Below are positions 1-5,340 of a DNA stretch of 5,340 nt, in pieces. Origin of the DNA: JAJFFW01 sp039197915 (lineage in GTDB: Bacteria; Pseudomonadota; Alphaproteobacteria; Caulobacterales; Parvularculaceae); the NCBI GenBank assembly GCA_039197915.1, contig JBCCTV010000220.1:1-5340 (forward strand), in the 5' to 3' direction. The notes below the pieces were generated by a model. It saw only the letters and a list, made by a program, of their open reading frames with translations, was not told the origin of the DNA and made no database searches. How positions within the stretch are numbered: position 1 is the stretch's first letter; each line of letters begins with the position of its first letter. A program made the position numbers and the translations under genes.

Positions 1-1615
1 CCGCTTCACGCCCTTCGACCGTATCGATGTCGGAGCCGCCGATGAAAATCACGTTTTCATGCAAAAGCTGGAAGATCGCCGCTTTGTCGCCGCCATTATA
101 GGCGTTGCGCAATCGGGTCACGACATCGTTGGGCGTATCGTTATTTAATTCGCTTGCGGAGAAGTAGTGGCCGTTTCGCACCACACCGGAAATTTCTGCC
201 GCGTTCATAATGTCTTGAAGCGGATTTGCGTTTAAAAGAACAAGATCAGCTTTTTTGCCTTCCGTTATTGAGCCGAGCGTGTCCGCCATATTAATAATAT
301 GCGCATTGTTAATAGTTGCTGCTGTTAAAACATCCCGAGGTGACATGCCCGCAGCGAGGTAATGCTCAAACTCAGCGAACAGGGCTGCACCATAGGGTAT
401 ACCGACAATGCCAACGTCCGTACCCATACCCATTGGCAGCCTGGCTTCGTACGCGCGGCGAAGATTGGCGACAACGGTGGTAATTTCCTCAGTGTAGGGC
501 GGTTCTTTCATTGCCTGCGTTAGCGTGAGGCCGTCGAACCGCGAACCGCCGCTGGGGATAACGAGTTTGTCGGGGTTATCGTGGCGTATGTCGATAAGAT
601 GGGCGATCACATGCGGATCGCTCATAAGGTATTCTGGCGTCACAAAACGCAAATGTCCGGCGACCGCCCCGAAATACCGTTCCGACGCGATCGCGGTCCA
701 AACCTGGTCGACGTCATATTCCTTCATCAACGAGATGTATTCGTCGTCGACATCGCCAAAGAAAATGCCATGGACAAGATTGCCCCCGGCTTTGATAACT
801 TCCTTCGCTCGCCACACTTCAATAGCGTCGACGCCGTTCTCCATCCCACGCTTCTTCGCTTCGTCAAGCATCGCTTCAACGACTGGCATCAGTTCAAGAT
901 AGGTCTCCGGCCCGTCATCTTCGCCTGAGAATTTACCGTCTACGAACCAAATTTTCAGGAGATCTACGTCTCTTTCTTCATCGAAAAAGCGCACTGCTTC
1001 CCGTCCCTGTTCAGGGGTCGTAATGCGCCCATCGCCAGGGTTATCGGGCCGAGGCCAGAGCAACGGCGTTGATCGAAGGTAACGAGGCGCCATCGGCTCT
1101 CGCTCTGCACGGGCGCGTTGTTCGAAAGACCCGGAATAAGCCCAGTCGTTCTCTCCGGTGCTGCGAACAGTCGTGACGCCGGCGCGCAGGAGGGCGCGCA
1201 ATTTCGCTTCGAATGAATACTGGTCCAGGAGCAGGGCATCGAGGCCGCCAGACTTTACGCCGCCTTGCATCAGCTCCTTCGGCGGTTGTGGGCGGCCTTT
1301 TTCATATTGTCCGAAAAGAACGCCTCCGCCGAAGCCAAAATGCGCATGCAACTCCATCAGACCGGGAATTAACCATTTGCCCCGACCATCAATTACGTCA
1401 GCCCCTTTGGGCGGTTTGACTCGTTTGCGCGGGCCAATTTCAACAATCGTGTCGCCATCGATCAACACGGTCGCGTCTTCGGCGAGCTCAAAACCGTTCG
1501 GATTAGCGATAGATACGCCAACAATGGCGAGGCTATTACGGTCGTTCGCTAGGGCCTGTGCGCTTGTAAAAAAGGCGCCAACAATCAATACGACTAGATT
1601 TATTCGGAAGGTCAT
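1..1615 (-). CDS. Exported metal-dependent amidohydrolase (imidazolonepropionase-like) with C-terminal NTF2/SnoaL-like domain, 3' end cut by window edge
   Basis: The frame is open for 538 codons from ATG 1615 and runs off the left edge without a stop. The start is certain: an in-frame TGA lies at 1652-1654 and no other start codon falls between them. Residues 1-23 form a Sec signal peptide (short basic start, hydrophobic core, AQALA before the cut), so the enzyme should act in the periplasm or outside. The amidohydrolase fold follows: N-terminal beta segment ending in WLIPGLMELHAHF (H90, H92), AGVTTVR at 145-151, candidate carboxylated lysine K221 in DLLKIW, H282 in LVHG, D400 in MGMGTD, and the closing beta segment GSITEGKKADLVLLNANPL (448-466). 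The second-histidine position is D263 instead. From about residue 493 the sequence (RLRNAYNGGD, ENVIFIGG, VEGREA) resembles the start of an NTF2/SnoaL-like fold. Family members hydrolyse cyclic amides, dipeptides or organophosphates; the substrate here is unknown. The Shine-Dalgarno is weak. The amidohydrolase call is firm, the C-terminal domain less so. Confidence 0.9.
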   Translation of the reverse strand, partial: MTFRINLVVLIVGAFFTSAQALANDRNSLAIVGVSIANPNGFELAEDATVLIDGDTIVEIGPRKRVKPPKGADVIDGRGKWLIPGLMELHAHFGFGGGVLFGQYEKGRPQPPKELMQGGVKSGGLDALLLDQYSFEAKLRALLRAGVTTVRSTGENDWAYSGSFEQRARAEREPMAPRYLRSTPLLWPRPDNPGDGRITTPEQGREAVRFFDEERDVDLLKIWFVDGKFSGEDDGPETYLELMPVVEAMLDEAKKRGMENGVDAIEVWRAKEVIKAGGNLVHGIFFGDVDDEYISLMKEYDVDQVWTAIASERYFGAVAGHLRFVTPEYLMSDPHVIAHLIDIRHDNPDKLVIPSGGSRFDGLTLTQAMKEPPYTEEITTVVANLRRAYEARLPMGMGTDVGIVGIPYGAALFAEFEHYLAAGMSPRDVLTAATINNAHIINMADTLGSITEGKKADLVLLNANPLQDIMNAAEISGVVRNGHYFSASELNNDTPNDVVTRLRNAYNGGDKAAIFQLLHENVIFIGGSDIDTVEGREA

Positions 1616-1790
1616 AAACGCTTCGTTTCTTTGTTTATAGAATGAGGTCGTTCATCCAATTATATCTTGACACGGAAAAGTTCGAAAGCGCCGTTTTATT
1701 TCGTAAACAGAATATTGGCGCTCCTTACAAAAACTGGTGCTTCTTGAGGGCGCCGGCGAATTGCCGGTTGGAGAACGCTCAAATCTGTCG
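1616..1790 (-). other. Intergenic region between E2 and amidohydrolase genes, with weak hairpins
   Basis: This 175-base gap separates the E2 stop from the amidohydrolase start. It holds a short perfect hairpin, CCGGC/GCCGG (1753-1757 with 1763-1767, 5-base loop), 23 bases past the E2 stop. It also holds a longer competing imperfect pairing of 1717-1725 with 1747-1754 (one bulge, 21-base loop). On the minus strand neither hairpin is followed directly by a T-run; the nearest, TTTTT at 1727-1731, lies inside the loop of the larger hairpin. They could slow or end transcription of the operon, but this is not a convincing intrinsic terminator. The amidohydrolase -10 candidate lies in the same gap. 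Confidence 0.4.
1659..1664 (-). promoter_or_regulatory. Candidate -10 box (TATAAT) for the amidohydrolase gene
   Basis: A perfect TATAAT lies on the minus strand 44 bases upstream of the amidohydrolase ATG. It would place the transcript start near 1652 and give a leader of about 37 bases. The hexamer 17 bases further upstream (1682-1687, TTTCGA) matches only three of six positions of the TTGACA consensus, so the -35 element is poor. The box suggests the gene can be transcribed apart from the dehydrogenase operon. This is sequence resemblance only. Confidence 0.4.
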
Positions 1791-3074
1791 TTAGACCTCG
1801 CGGAACCAGTTCGTTTGCTCAAGTAGTGTTCTCACGCGTTTTAGAAACGAGGCGGAGTACGCGCCGTCGAAGGCCCGATGGTCGAATGACTGTGCGAGTA
1901 TTCCAACGGGACGGATGGCTATTGTGTCTCCGTCGGGGTGTTCGATGACGATGGGTTTCTTACGGACCCCGTCAGTTGATAGAATCGCTACCTGCGGTTG
2001 ATTGATGATCGGCGCCGTGATGAGCGTCCCAAAGCTGCCCGAATTGGACAGTGTATATGTGCCGCCGGAAAGGTCGTCAGCTTTAAGTCGGTTGTTTCGC
2101 GCGCGGGTCGCCAGGTCTTGAAACGCGTCGGCTAGTTGCGCCAAAGACATCTTTTCAGCGCCATGGACGACAGGGGCGACTAAGCCATCAGTACCAAGAT
2201 CAACCGCTATAGCGAGATTAACTGTGCTGTGGAGAAGCAGCTCGTCATTGCCGACGCTTGCGTTAGCGTTTGGGAATTCTTGCAACGCTATGCATACGGA
2301 ATGTGCGATAAACGGCAGATAGGTGAGCGAATACCCGCGTTGCGCCTTCCAAGACTCTTTCAATGACTTGCGTGCGCGTTCAACACCAGAAAAGTCAACC
2401 TCAACAGCTTGCAAGACGTGCGGGCTGGTCGCTTTGGATGCAACCATATGTTCTGCGGTGAGTTTGCGAACGCGGTTAAAGGGGATGCTGTTTGCAGATT
2501 GCGCTTGATCCGCCGGAGGTGCAGGGGCGACGACGGACCGGGTGGCTGGGGGCGACGCGGCAGAGCCGCTGGCGGCGATGACTTCGCGGACATCTGCGAG
2601 TTTGATGCGTCCATTGCGTCCAGTGCCGTTAATGCGCTCCACATCAAGATTGTGCTCGGCAACGAGTCTTCTAACGGCAGGAGAGAGCTTTCGCCCATCC
2701 GCCGTCGCTGCTGGCATGGAAACTCCAGATACACCGAGCGCTGCTGGATGCAACGTGACTGTCGCGGATTTTCTCGGTTCTGACGCCGCCGCCGGTTTTG
2801 CTGATTTGTCGTCGTCAGACTTCGGTTCGGTCGCGTTTTCTCCAGCACCTTGGATGACAGCAAGGACGGTTCCTACAGAAACTGTTTCGCCCGATTGCAC
2901 CAATATTTGCGATAGTCTGCCGGCCTTTGGCGCCGGTATTTCCATAGAGACTTTATCCGTCTCAACCTCTAGGAGAACTTCGTCGGCAGCGACACTGTCG
3001 CCCTCTTTTTTTCGCCAAGGCCCCACCGTACCTTCGTCAACGGTTTCGCCAAGCTGCGGCATCAACACATCCAT
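1791..3074 (-). CDS. Dihydrolipoamide acyltransferase, E2 component of a 2-oxo acid/acetoin dehydrogenase complex
   Basis: This 427-residue E2 moves the acyl group made by E1 from its swinging lipoyl arm to CoA and forms the cytoplasmic core of the complex. Residues 1-75 are a single lipoyl domain with the lipoylation lysine K41 in ETDKVSMEIPAP. A charged, Ala-rich linker (about 76-128) leads to a peripheral-subunit-binding domain (about 129-166, KLSPAVRRLVAEHNLD then GTGRNGRI), and an Ala/Pro-rich linker covers about 171-195. The catalytic domain (196-427) carries TLSNSGSFGT, PIINQPQVAIL and the active-site motif FDHRAFDG with H399 and D403. All key residues are present and the length is normal for a one-lipoyl E2. 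The ATG is 25 bases after the E1 beta stop, and AAAGGAGA (3086-3093) lies 11 bases before it, a rather long spacing. Position in the operon makes it the partner of the two E1 genes. Acyl specificity cannot be read from the sequence. Confidence 0.95.
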   Translation of the reverse strand: MDVLMPQLGETVDEGTVGPWRKKEGDSVAADEVLLEVETDKVSMEIPAPKAGRLSQILVQSGETVSVGTVLAVIQGAGENATEPKSDDDKSAKPAAASEPRKSATVTLHPAALGVSGVSMPAATADGRKLSPAVRRLVAEHNLDVERINGTGRNGRIKLADVREVIAASGSAASPPATRSVVAPAPPADQAQSANSIPFNRVRKLTAEHMVASKATSPHVLQAVEVDFSGVERARKSLKESWKAQRGYSLTYLPFIAHSVCIALQEFPNANASVGNDELLLHSTVNLAIAVDLGTDGLVAPVVHGAEKMSLAQLADAFQDLATRARNNRLKADDLSGGTYTLSNSGSFGTLITAPIINQPQVAILSTDGVRKKPIVIEHPDGDTIAIRPVGILAQSFDHRAFDGAYSASFLKRVRTLLEQTNWFREV

Positions 3075-3085
3075 TTGCGCTTTGA

Positions 3086-3093
3086 TCTCCTTT
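3086..3093 (-). promoter_or_regulatory. Ribosome binding site of the E2 gene
   Basis: AAAGGAGA sits in the 25-base gap between E1 beta and E2, 11 bases before the E2 ATG. It is a strong Shine-Dalgarno match with longer than usual spacing. It supports the ATG at 3074, which gives the expected E2 N-terminus MDVLMPQLGE. Confidence 0.7.
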
Positions 3094-3099
3094 ATTTAC

Positions 3100-4077
3100 T
3101 CAGTCGACGAGATCGCGCACAGCACTGACAATCTTTTCGGGACTCGGTAATTGAAGGTCTTCAAGATTATCAGCGGAGGCGAGGGGAACATGAGGTGTCG
3201 TCACACGTGTCACTGGGCCGTCCAAGCTCCAAAATAATTCTTCAGCGACAATAGATGATATCTCCGCCCCCCAGCCGCATAATCTGGGGTTTTCCTCAAC
3301 AGTCACCAAACGCCCTGTTTTCTTAGTTTCCGTAAGGATTGTTTGCGTGTCGAGCGGCACAAGCGAACGCAAATCGATGACCGTCGCTGAAATGCCGTGT
3401 TCGTTTTCCAGAATTTCGGCGGCTTTCAAGGTGCGCGGGACCGTCATCGCTAACGCGCAAATCGTGACATCCGTACCCGAGCGCAATACGCTCGCCTTGC
3501 CGAGGTCAACGAGATGCTCACTGTCCGGAACATCGCCTTTCGCTGAATAGAGCGACTTTGATTCAAAAAATAGGACGGGGTCCGGGTCGCGGATCGCCGC
3601 CGCCATTAAGCCTTTGACGTCAGCGGGCGTTGCGGGCGCGACGACCTTGACGCCAGGTATCGCCATCGCCCAATTTTCGACGGCTTGTGAGTGTTGAGCG
3701 CCCAAGCGAGCGCCTCCGCCATTGCCGGACTTAATGACGAGCGGCATGGAGACTTGTCCGTCGGTCATGTACCGCGCTTTGGCTATTTCATTGGCGACAA
3801 AGTCCCAGCAGACGGCGAAAAAATCTGAAAACATTATTTCAGCAACTGGCCTTAAACCAGTCATCGCTGCGCCCATCGTGGCGCCTAAGATCGCTTGTTC
3901 CGAGATCGGCGTATCGCGGACCCGGCTCGGCCCGAACTCGTCTAACAAGCCGGCAGTCGTCTTAAAAACACCGCCAGCATCGGCAATATCTTCACCGATT
4001 AAGACTACCGAGTCGTCCCGCCGCATTTCTTGGGCGATGCCCGCAGCCACTGCCTCGCGGTAGGTCAGTTCCGCCAT
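3100..4077 (-). CDS. E1 beta subunit of a ThDP-dependent 2-oxo acid/acetoin dehydrogenase
   Basis: This 325-residue subunit pairs with E1 alpha to form the alpha2beta2 decarboxylase/dehydrogenase; it completes the ThDP pocket and docks on E2. The N-terminal pyrimidine-binding domain shows GEDIADAGGVF (28-38) and DTPISEQAILG (55-65). E60 is the conserved glutamate that activates the ThDP aminopyrimidine ring. AQHSQ (127-131) carries the active-site H129. The C-terminal transketolase-like domain (about 200-325) has VIDLRSLVPLD and VTVEEN. FFESKSLY followed by KGDVP (170-184) looks more like acetoin dehydrogenase beta subunits than pyruvate dehydrogenase; this is a judgement from memory of the families. 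The gene overlaps E1 alpha by 13 bases, with GGAGG six bases before the ATG, so translation is probably coupled. Length and motifs are normal. Substrate is the open question. Confidence 0.95.
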   Translation of the reverse strand: MAELTYREAVAAGIAQEMRRDDSVVLIGEDIADAGGVFKTTAGLLDEFGPSRVRDTPISEQAILGATMGAAMTGLRPVAEIMFSDFFAVCWDFVANEIAKARYMTDGQVSMPLVIKSGNGGGARLGAQHSQAVENWAMAIPGVKVVAPATPADVKGLMAAAIRDPDPVLFFESKSLYSAKGDVPDSEHLVDLGKASVLRSGTDVTICALAMTVPRTLKAAEILENEHGISATVIDLRSLVPLDTQTILTETKKTGRLVTVEENPRLCGWGAEISSIVAEELFWSLDGPVTRVTTPHVPLASADNLEDLQLPSPEKIVSAVRDLVD

Positions 4078-5093
4078 GCTGAGCCTCCATCAGCCCAAAC
4101 GTCTGTAAAAGCTAGAGATGAATCAGGGGGCGGCGCTGATTTCGCTTCTTCCGTCGCCTGATCAATCATATCGTTCACTGTTGCTTCGATAGCTTCGATC
4201 TCTGCGTCCGGCACACCTAAATCCAGCAAAGGGGTGCGGTACATTGGTAACGGATCTCTCTTCAGCCATTCCTGAACTTCTTCGTCCGGACGGTATTTGG
4301 CGGGGTCCGCGCGCGAATGGCCGTGGTGGCGGTAGGTTTTGGCCTCGACCAATGTTGGCCCGCCGCCGCTCCTGGCTAAATCAAACGCCCGCTGCGCCGT
4401 TTCATAGACGACGTCGACGTCATTTCCGTCAATAATAACGGGTTCAAGGCCGTAAGCGCCAGCGCGCCCCGCGGCAGGATGTTCGACCGCTGTAACGTCT
4501 CCGATCGGCGTATATTCCATGTAAAGATTGTTTTCACACACAAATACTACCGGTAGTTTCCAAACGACGGCAAAGTTAAGCGCCTCGTGGAATGCGCCTA
4601 TATTGGTAGTGCCGTCGCCGAAAAAGCAGACGGATACTTGCTCAGTACCCCGATATTGGGCAGACCAAGCCGCGCCGTTTGCAATGCACAAGTGCGCTCC
4701 GACAATGGCGTATGAACCCATGGCGCCATGTTCAACGCTCGTTAAGTGCATGGATCCGCCCTTGCCGCGCATCAAGCCAGCGGTATTGCCCATCAATTCG
4801 CCGAGGATTTGCGACATCTTTACGCCGCGCACGTAAGTGTGGTTGTGGCCACGATACGTGCAATAGGTGTAGTCATCCTTCCGCATTGCTGCGCCGAAGC
4901 CAGCGGCGACCGCCTCTTGTCCTAGCGAAAGATGGCTTGTGCCCTTGATCAAGTTTTGCATGAATAGATCGTATGCGCGCTTTTCAAGTACGCGACATTC
5001 ATACATCAAGCGGTAAAGCTTCAGCCGGGTTTCGGATGTTAGATCCGCGTTAGCTTGACCCGCTACCGCTGTACTCGCGATCGACATGTTCAT
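4065..5093 (-). CDS. E1 alpha subunit of a ThDP-dependent 2-oxo acid/acetoin dehydrogenase
   Basis: This 342-residue subunit binds ThDP-Mg and carries out the decarboxylation (or acetoin cleavage) that loads E2. The ThDP motif runs from GDG (159-161) to ENN (187-189). RGKGGSMHL (109-117) is the form seen in pyruvate and acetoin E1 alpha, whereas branched-chain enzymes usually have a QMP-type sequence there. The active-site loop TYRHHGHSRADP (253-264) has the conserved HGHS. SLGQEAVAAG (56-65) and ENNLYMEYTP (187-196) are also typical. The chosen ATG at 5093 has GAGG (5100-5103) six bases upstream. The frame stays open further up to a TTG at 5129, but that start has no Shine-Dalgarno and would add 12 unconserved-looking residues. 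It is the first gene of the operon. The length is close to acetoin dehydrogenase alpha subunits. Pyruvate remains possible, and no E3 gene is in view. Confidence 0.95.
   Translation of the reverse strand: MNMSIASTAVAGQANADLTSETRLKLYRLMYECRVLEKRAYDLFMQNLIKGTSHLSLGQEAVAAGFGAAMRKDDYTYCTYRGHNHTYVRGVKMSQILGELMGNTAGLMRGKGGSMHLTSVEHGAMGSYAIVGAHLCIANGAAWSAQYRGTEQVSVCFFGDGTTNIGAFHEALNFAVVWKLPVVFVCENNLYMEYTPIGDVTAVEHPAAGRAGAYGLEPVIIDGNDVDVVYETAQRAFDLARSGGGPTLVEAKTYRHHGHSRADPAKYRPDEEVQEWLKRDPLPMYRTPLLDLGVPDAEIEAIEATVNDMIDQATEEAKSAPPPDSSLAFTDVWADGGSAWRN
4084..4088 (-). promoter_or_regulatory. Ribosome binding site of E1 beta, inside the E1 alpha coding sequence
   Basis: GGAGG lies six bases before the E1 beta ATG, within the last codons of E1 alpha. 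The two frames overlap by 13 bases (4065-4077). This arrangement fits translational coupling and the equal subunit dose needed for a heterotetramer. Confidence 0.75.
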
Positions 5094-5099
5094 AAGTTT

Positions 5100-5103
5100 C
5101 CTC
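5100..5103 (-). promoter_or_regulatory. Ribosome binding site that fixes the E1 alpha start
   Basis: GAGG, within CGAGGAAAC, is six bases before the ATG at 5093. A second in-frame ATG at 5087 would be 12 bases away, and the upstream TTG at 5129 has no such site. The best supported start is therefore 5093. Confidence 0.7.
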
Positions 5104-5132
5104 GGTTTGTTAGGTAGCCGATCAATCAAATC

Positions 5133-5138
5133 TGTATA
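5133..5138 (-). promoter_or_regulatory. Weak candidate -10 box upstream of the dehydrogenase operon
   Basis: TATACA on the minus strand is 39 bases upstream of the E1 alpha ATG and matches four of six -10 positions. The hexamer 17 bases further up (5156-5161, TTCGTT) is a poor -35, so an activator or another sigma factor may be needed if this is the promoter. An alternative GATAAT lies at 5170-5175 but also lacks a good -35. No unambiguous promoter is visible. Confidence 0.25.
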
Positions 5139-5140
5139 AA

Positions 5141-5175
5141 GATAATGGTCTGCTTAACGAATTTTCCCCATTATC
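5141..5175. repeat. 8-bp perfect inverted repeat upstream of E1 alpha (possible operator)
   Basis: GATAATGG (5141-5148) and CCATTATC (5168-5175) are exact inverted copies separated by 19 bases. Beyond one mismatch the symmetry extends by two further A/T pairs. The arm centres are 27 bases apart, and the arms bracket the weak -35 candidate of the operon. The arms are AT-rich and there is no T-run, so a terminator is unlikely. A two-site operator for a dimeric regulator is plausible but unproven. Confidence 0.4.
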
Positions 5176-5222
5176 GTTTGCGTTTTTTGTTTTTCCGTTG
5201 ATGAAGAGTTTTGTTTGTAGTG

Positions 5223-5340
5223 TCATGATTTGGCGCCGAGGTGTTCGGCCATCCAGTCTCGGCAGGCGTCGCTGGCCTCGTTGAGGTGGTCTTGGTCGTC
5301 ATAGATTGACATGTGGGTGGCGGAGCCGCCGATCTGGACG
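5223..5340 (-). CDS. C-terminal end of an upstream gene, probably an alpha/beta-hydrolase (5' part outside window)
   Basis: An open frame enters from the right edge and ends at TGA 5223-5225, giving 38 residues that start VQIGGSATHMSIYDDQDHLN and finish with WMAEHLGAKS. A Gly/Ser stretch, then His, then an acidic/Pro-poor turn and an amphipathic last helix, resembles the end of alpha/beta-hydrolases, where the histidine (here in ATHMS) completes the catalytic triad. The nucleophile and acid would lie outside the window, so the family is tentative. The coding frame itself is well supported by its residue composition and by the intergenic AT-rich sequence that begins after the stop. It has the same orientation as the dehydrogenase operon, 129 bases upstream of it. 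No terminator is visible between them, so read-through is possible. Confidence 0.55.
   Translation of the reverse strand, partial: VQIGGSATHMSIYDDQDHLNEASDACRDWMAEHLGAKS

Noticed and set aside
1..1615. The amidohydrolase as a frameshifted pseudogene
   Set aside because: Codon-by-codon reading from 1615 to the edge shows one uninterrupted frame with family motifs in the correct order. Only the D263 substitution raises doubt about activity.
525..1640. Plus-strand open frames at 525-902, 581-928 and 1158-1640, and a minus-strand frame at 964-1239
   Set aside because: All are antisense to, or in another frame of, the amidohydrolase, which has a continuous frame with family motifs throughout. 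Their translations show no recognisable domain.
1635..1655. Six-codon minus-strand mini-ORF (MNDLIL) upstream of the amidohydrolase, as a possible leader peptide
   Set aside because: Its ATG lies at or before the transcript start predicted from the TATAAT box, it has no ribosome binding site and the sequence has no attenuator character.
1667..1672. Perfect TTGACA on the plus strand, as a plus-strand promoter
   Set aside because: No -10 box follows at 16-18 bases and no plus-strand gene lies downstream.
1753..1767. CCGGC/GCCGG hairpin as a true intrinsic terminator of the operon
   Set aside because: The stem is only 5 bp and is not followed by a T-run on the minus strand, so it is recorded only as a weak hairpin in the intergenic entry.
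2323..4948. Further overlapping open frames inside the E1/E2 genes, such as 2542-3150 plus and 2360-2863 minus
   Set aside because: They lie within genes with intact catalytic motifs, have low-complexity or Ser/Arg-rich translations and no supporting ribosome binding sites.
5094..5129. TTG at 5129 as the E1 alpha start, adding 12 residues
   Set aside because: It has no Shine-Dalgarno, and GAGG at 5100-5103 is ideally placed for the ATG at 5093.

Overview
The window is ordinary bacterial chromosome. It is compact and moderately GC-rich, and every gene I can support lies on the minus strand. Codon use, the Shine-Dalgarno sites and the protein families fit a proteobacterium, most likely an alphaproteobacterium. 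That placement is inference from general resemblance; no marker gene is present.

Read in the direction of transcription (high to low coordinates), the window opens with the last 38 codons of an upstream gene at 5340-5223, probably an alpha/beta-hydrolase. A 129-base intergenic region follows, holding an 8-bp perfect inverted repeat and a weak candidate promoter. Next comes a tight three-gene operon for a 2-oxo-acid dehydrogenase-type complex: E1 alpha (5093-4065), E1 beta (4077-3100, overlapping E1 alpha by 13 bases) and lipoyl-bearing E2 acyltransferase (3074-1791). Cofactor and catalytic motifs are intact in all three. E1 motifs point to the pyruvate/acetoin branch rather than the branched-chain 2-oxo acid branch. 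The substrate cannot be fixed, and no E3 (dihydrolipoamide dehydrogenase) gene is in the window.

After a 175-base gap with weak hairpins and a perfect TATAAT box, a separate gene runs from 1615 off the left edge. It encodes an exported amidohydrolase of the imidazolonepropionase-like type. Its reading frame is open and uninterrupted for 538 codons, although the stop lies outside the window. Two things stand out. The position aligned with a conserved metal-binding histidine is aspartate (residue 263). The barrel protein also continues into what looks like an NTF2/SnoaL-like domain.

How the genes work together: E1 alpha and E1 beta would form the ThDP-dependent decarboxylase/dehydrogenase and pass an acyl group to the E2 lipoyl lysine and then to CoA in the cytoplasm, with E3 supplied from elsewhere. 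The exported amidohydrolase has its own likely promoter and no evident metabolic link to the complex. I saw no tRNA, rRNA, CRISPR array, insertion sequence or phage gene, and no clear sign of a previously undescribed system. The amidohydrolase is the most unusual item.
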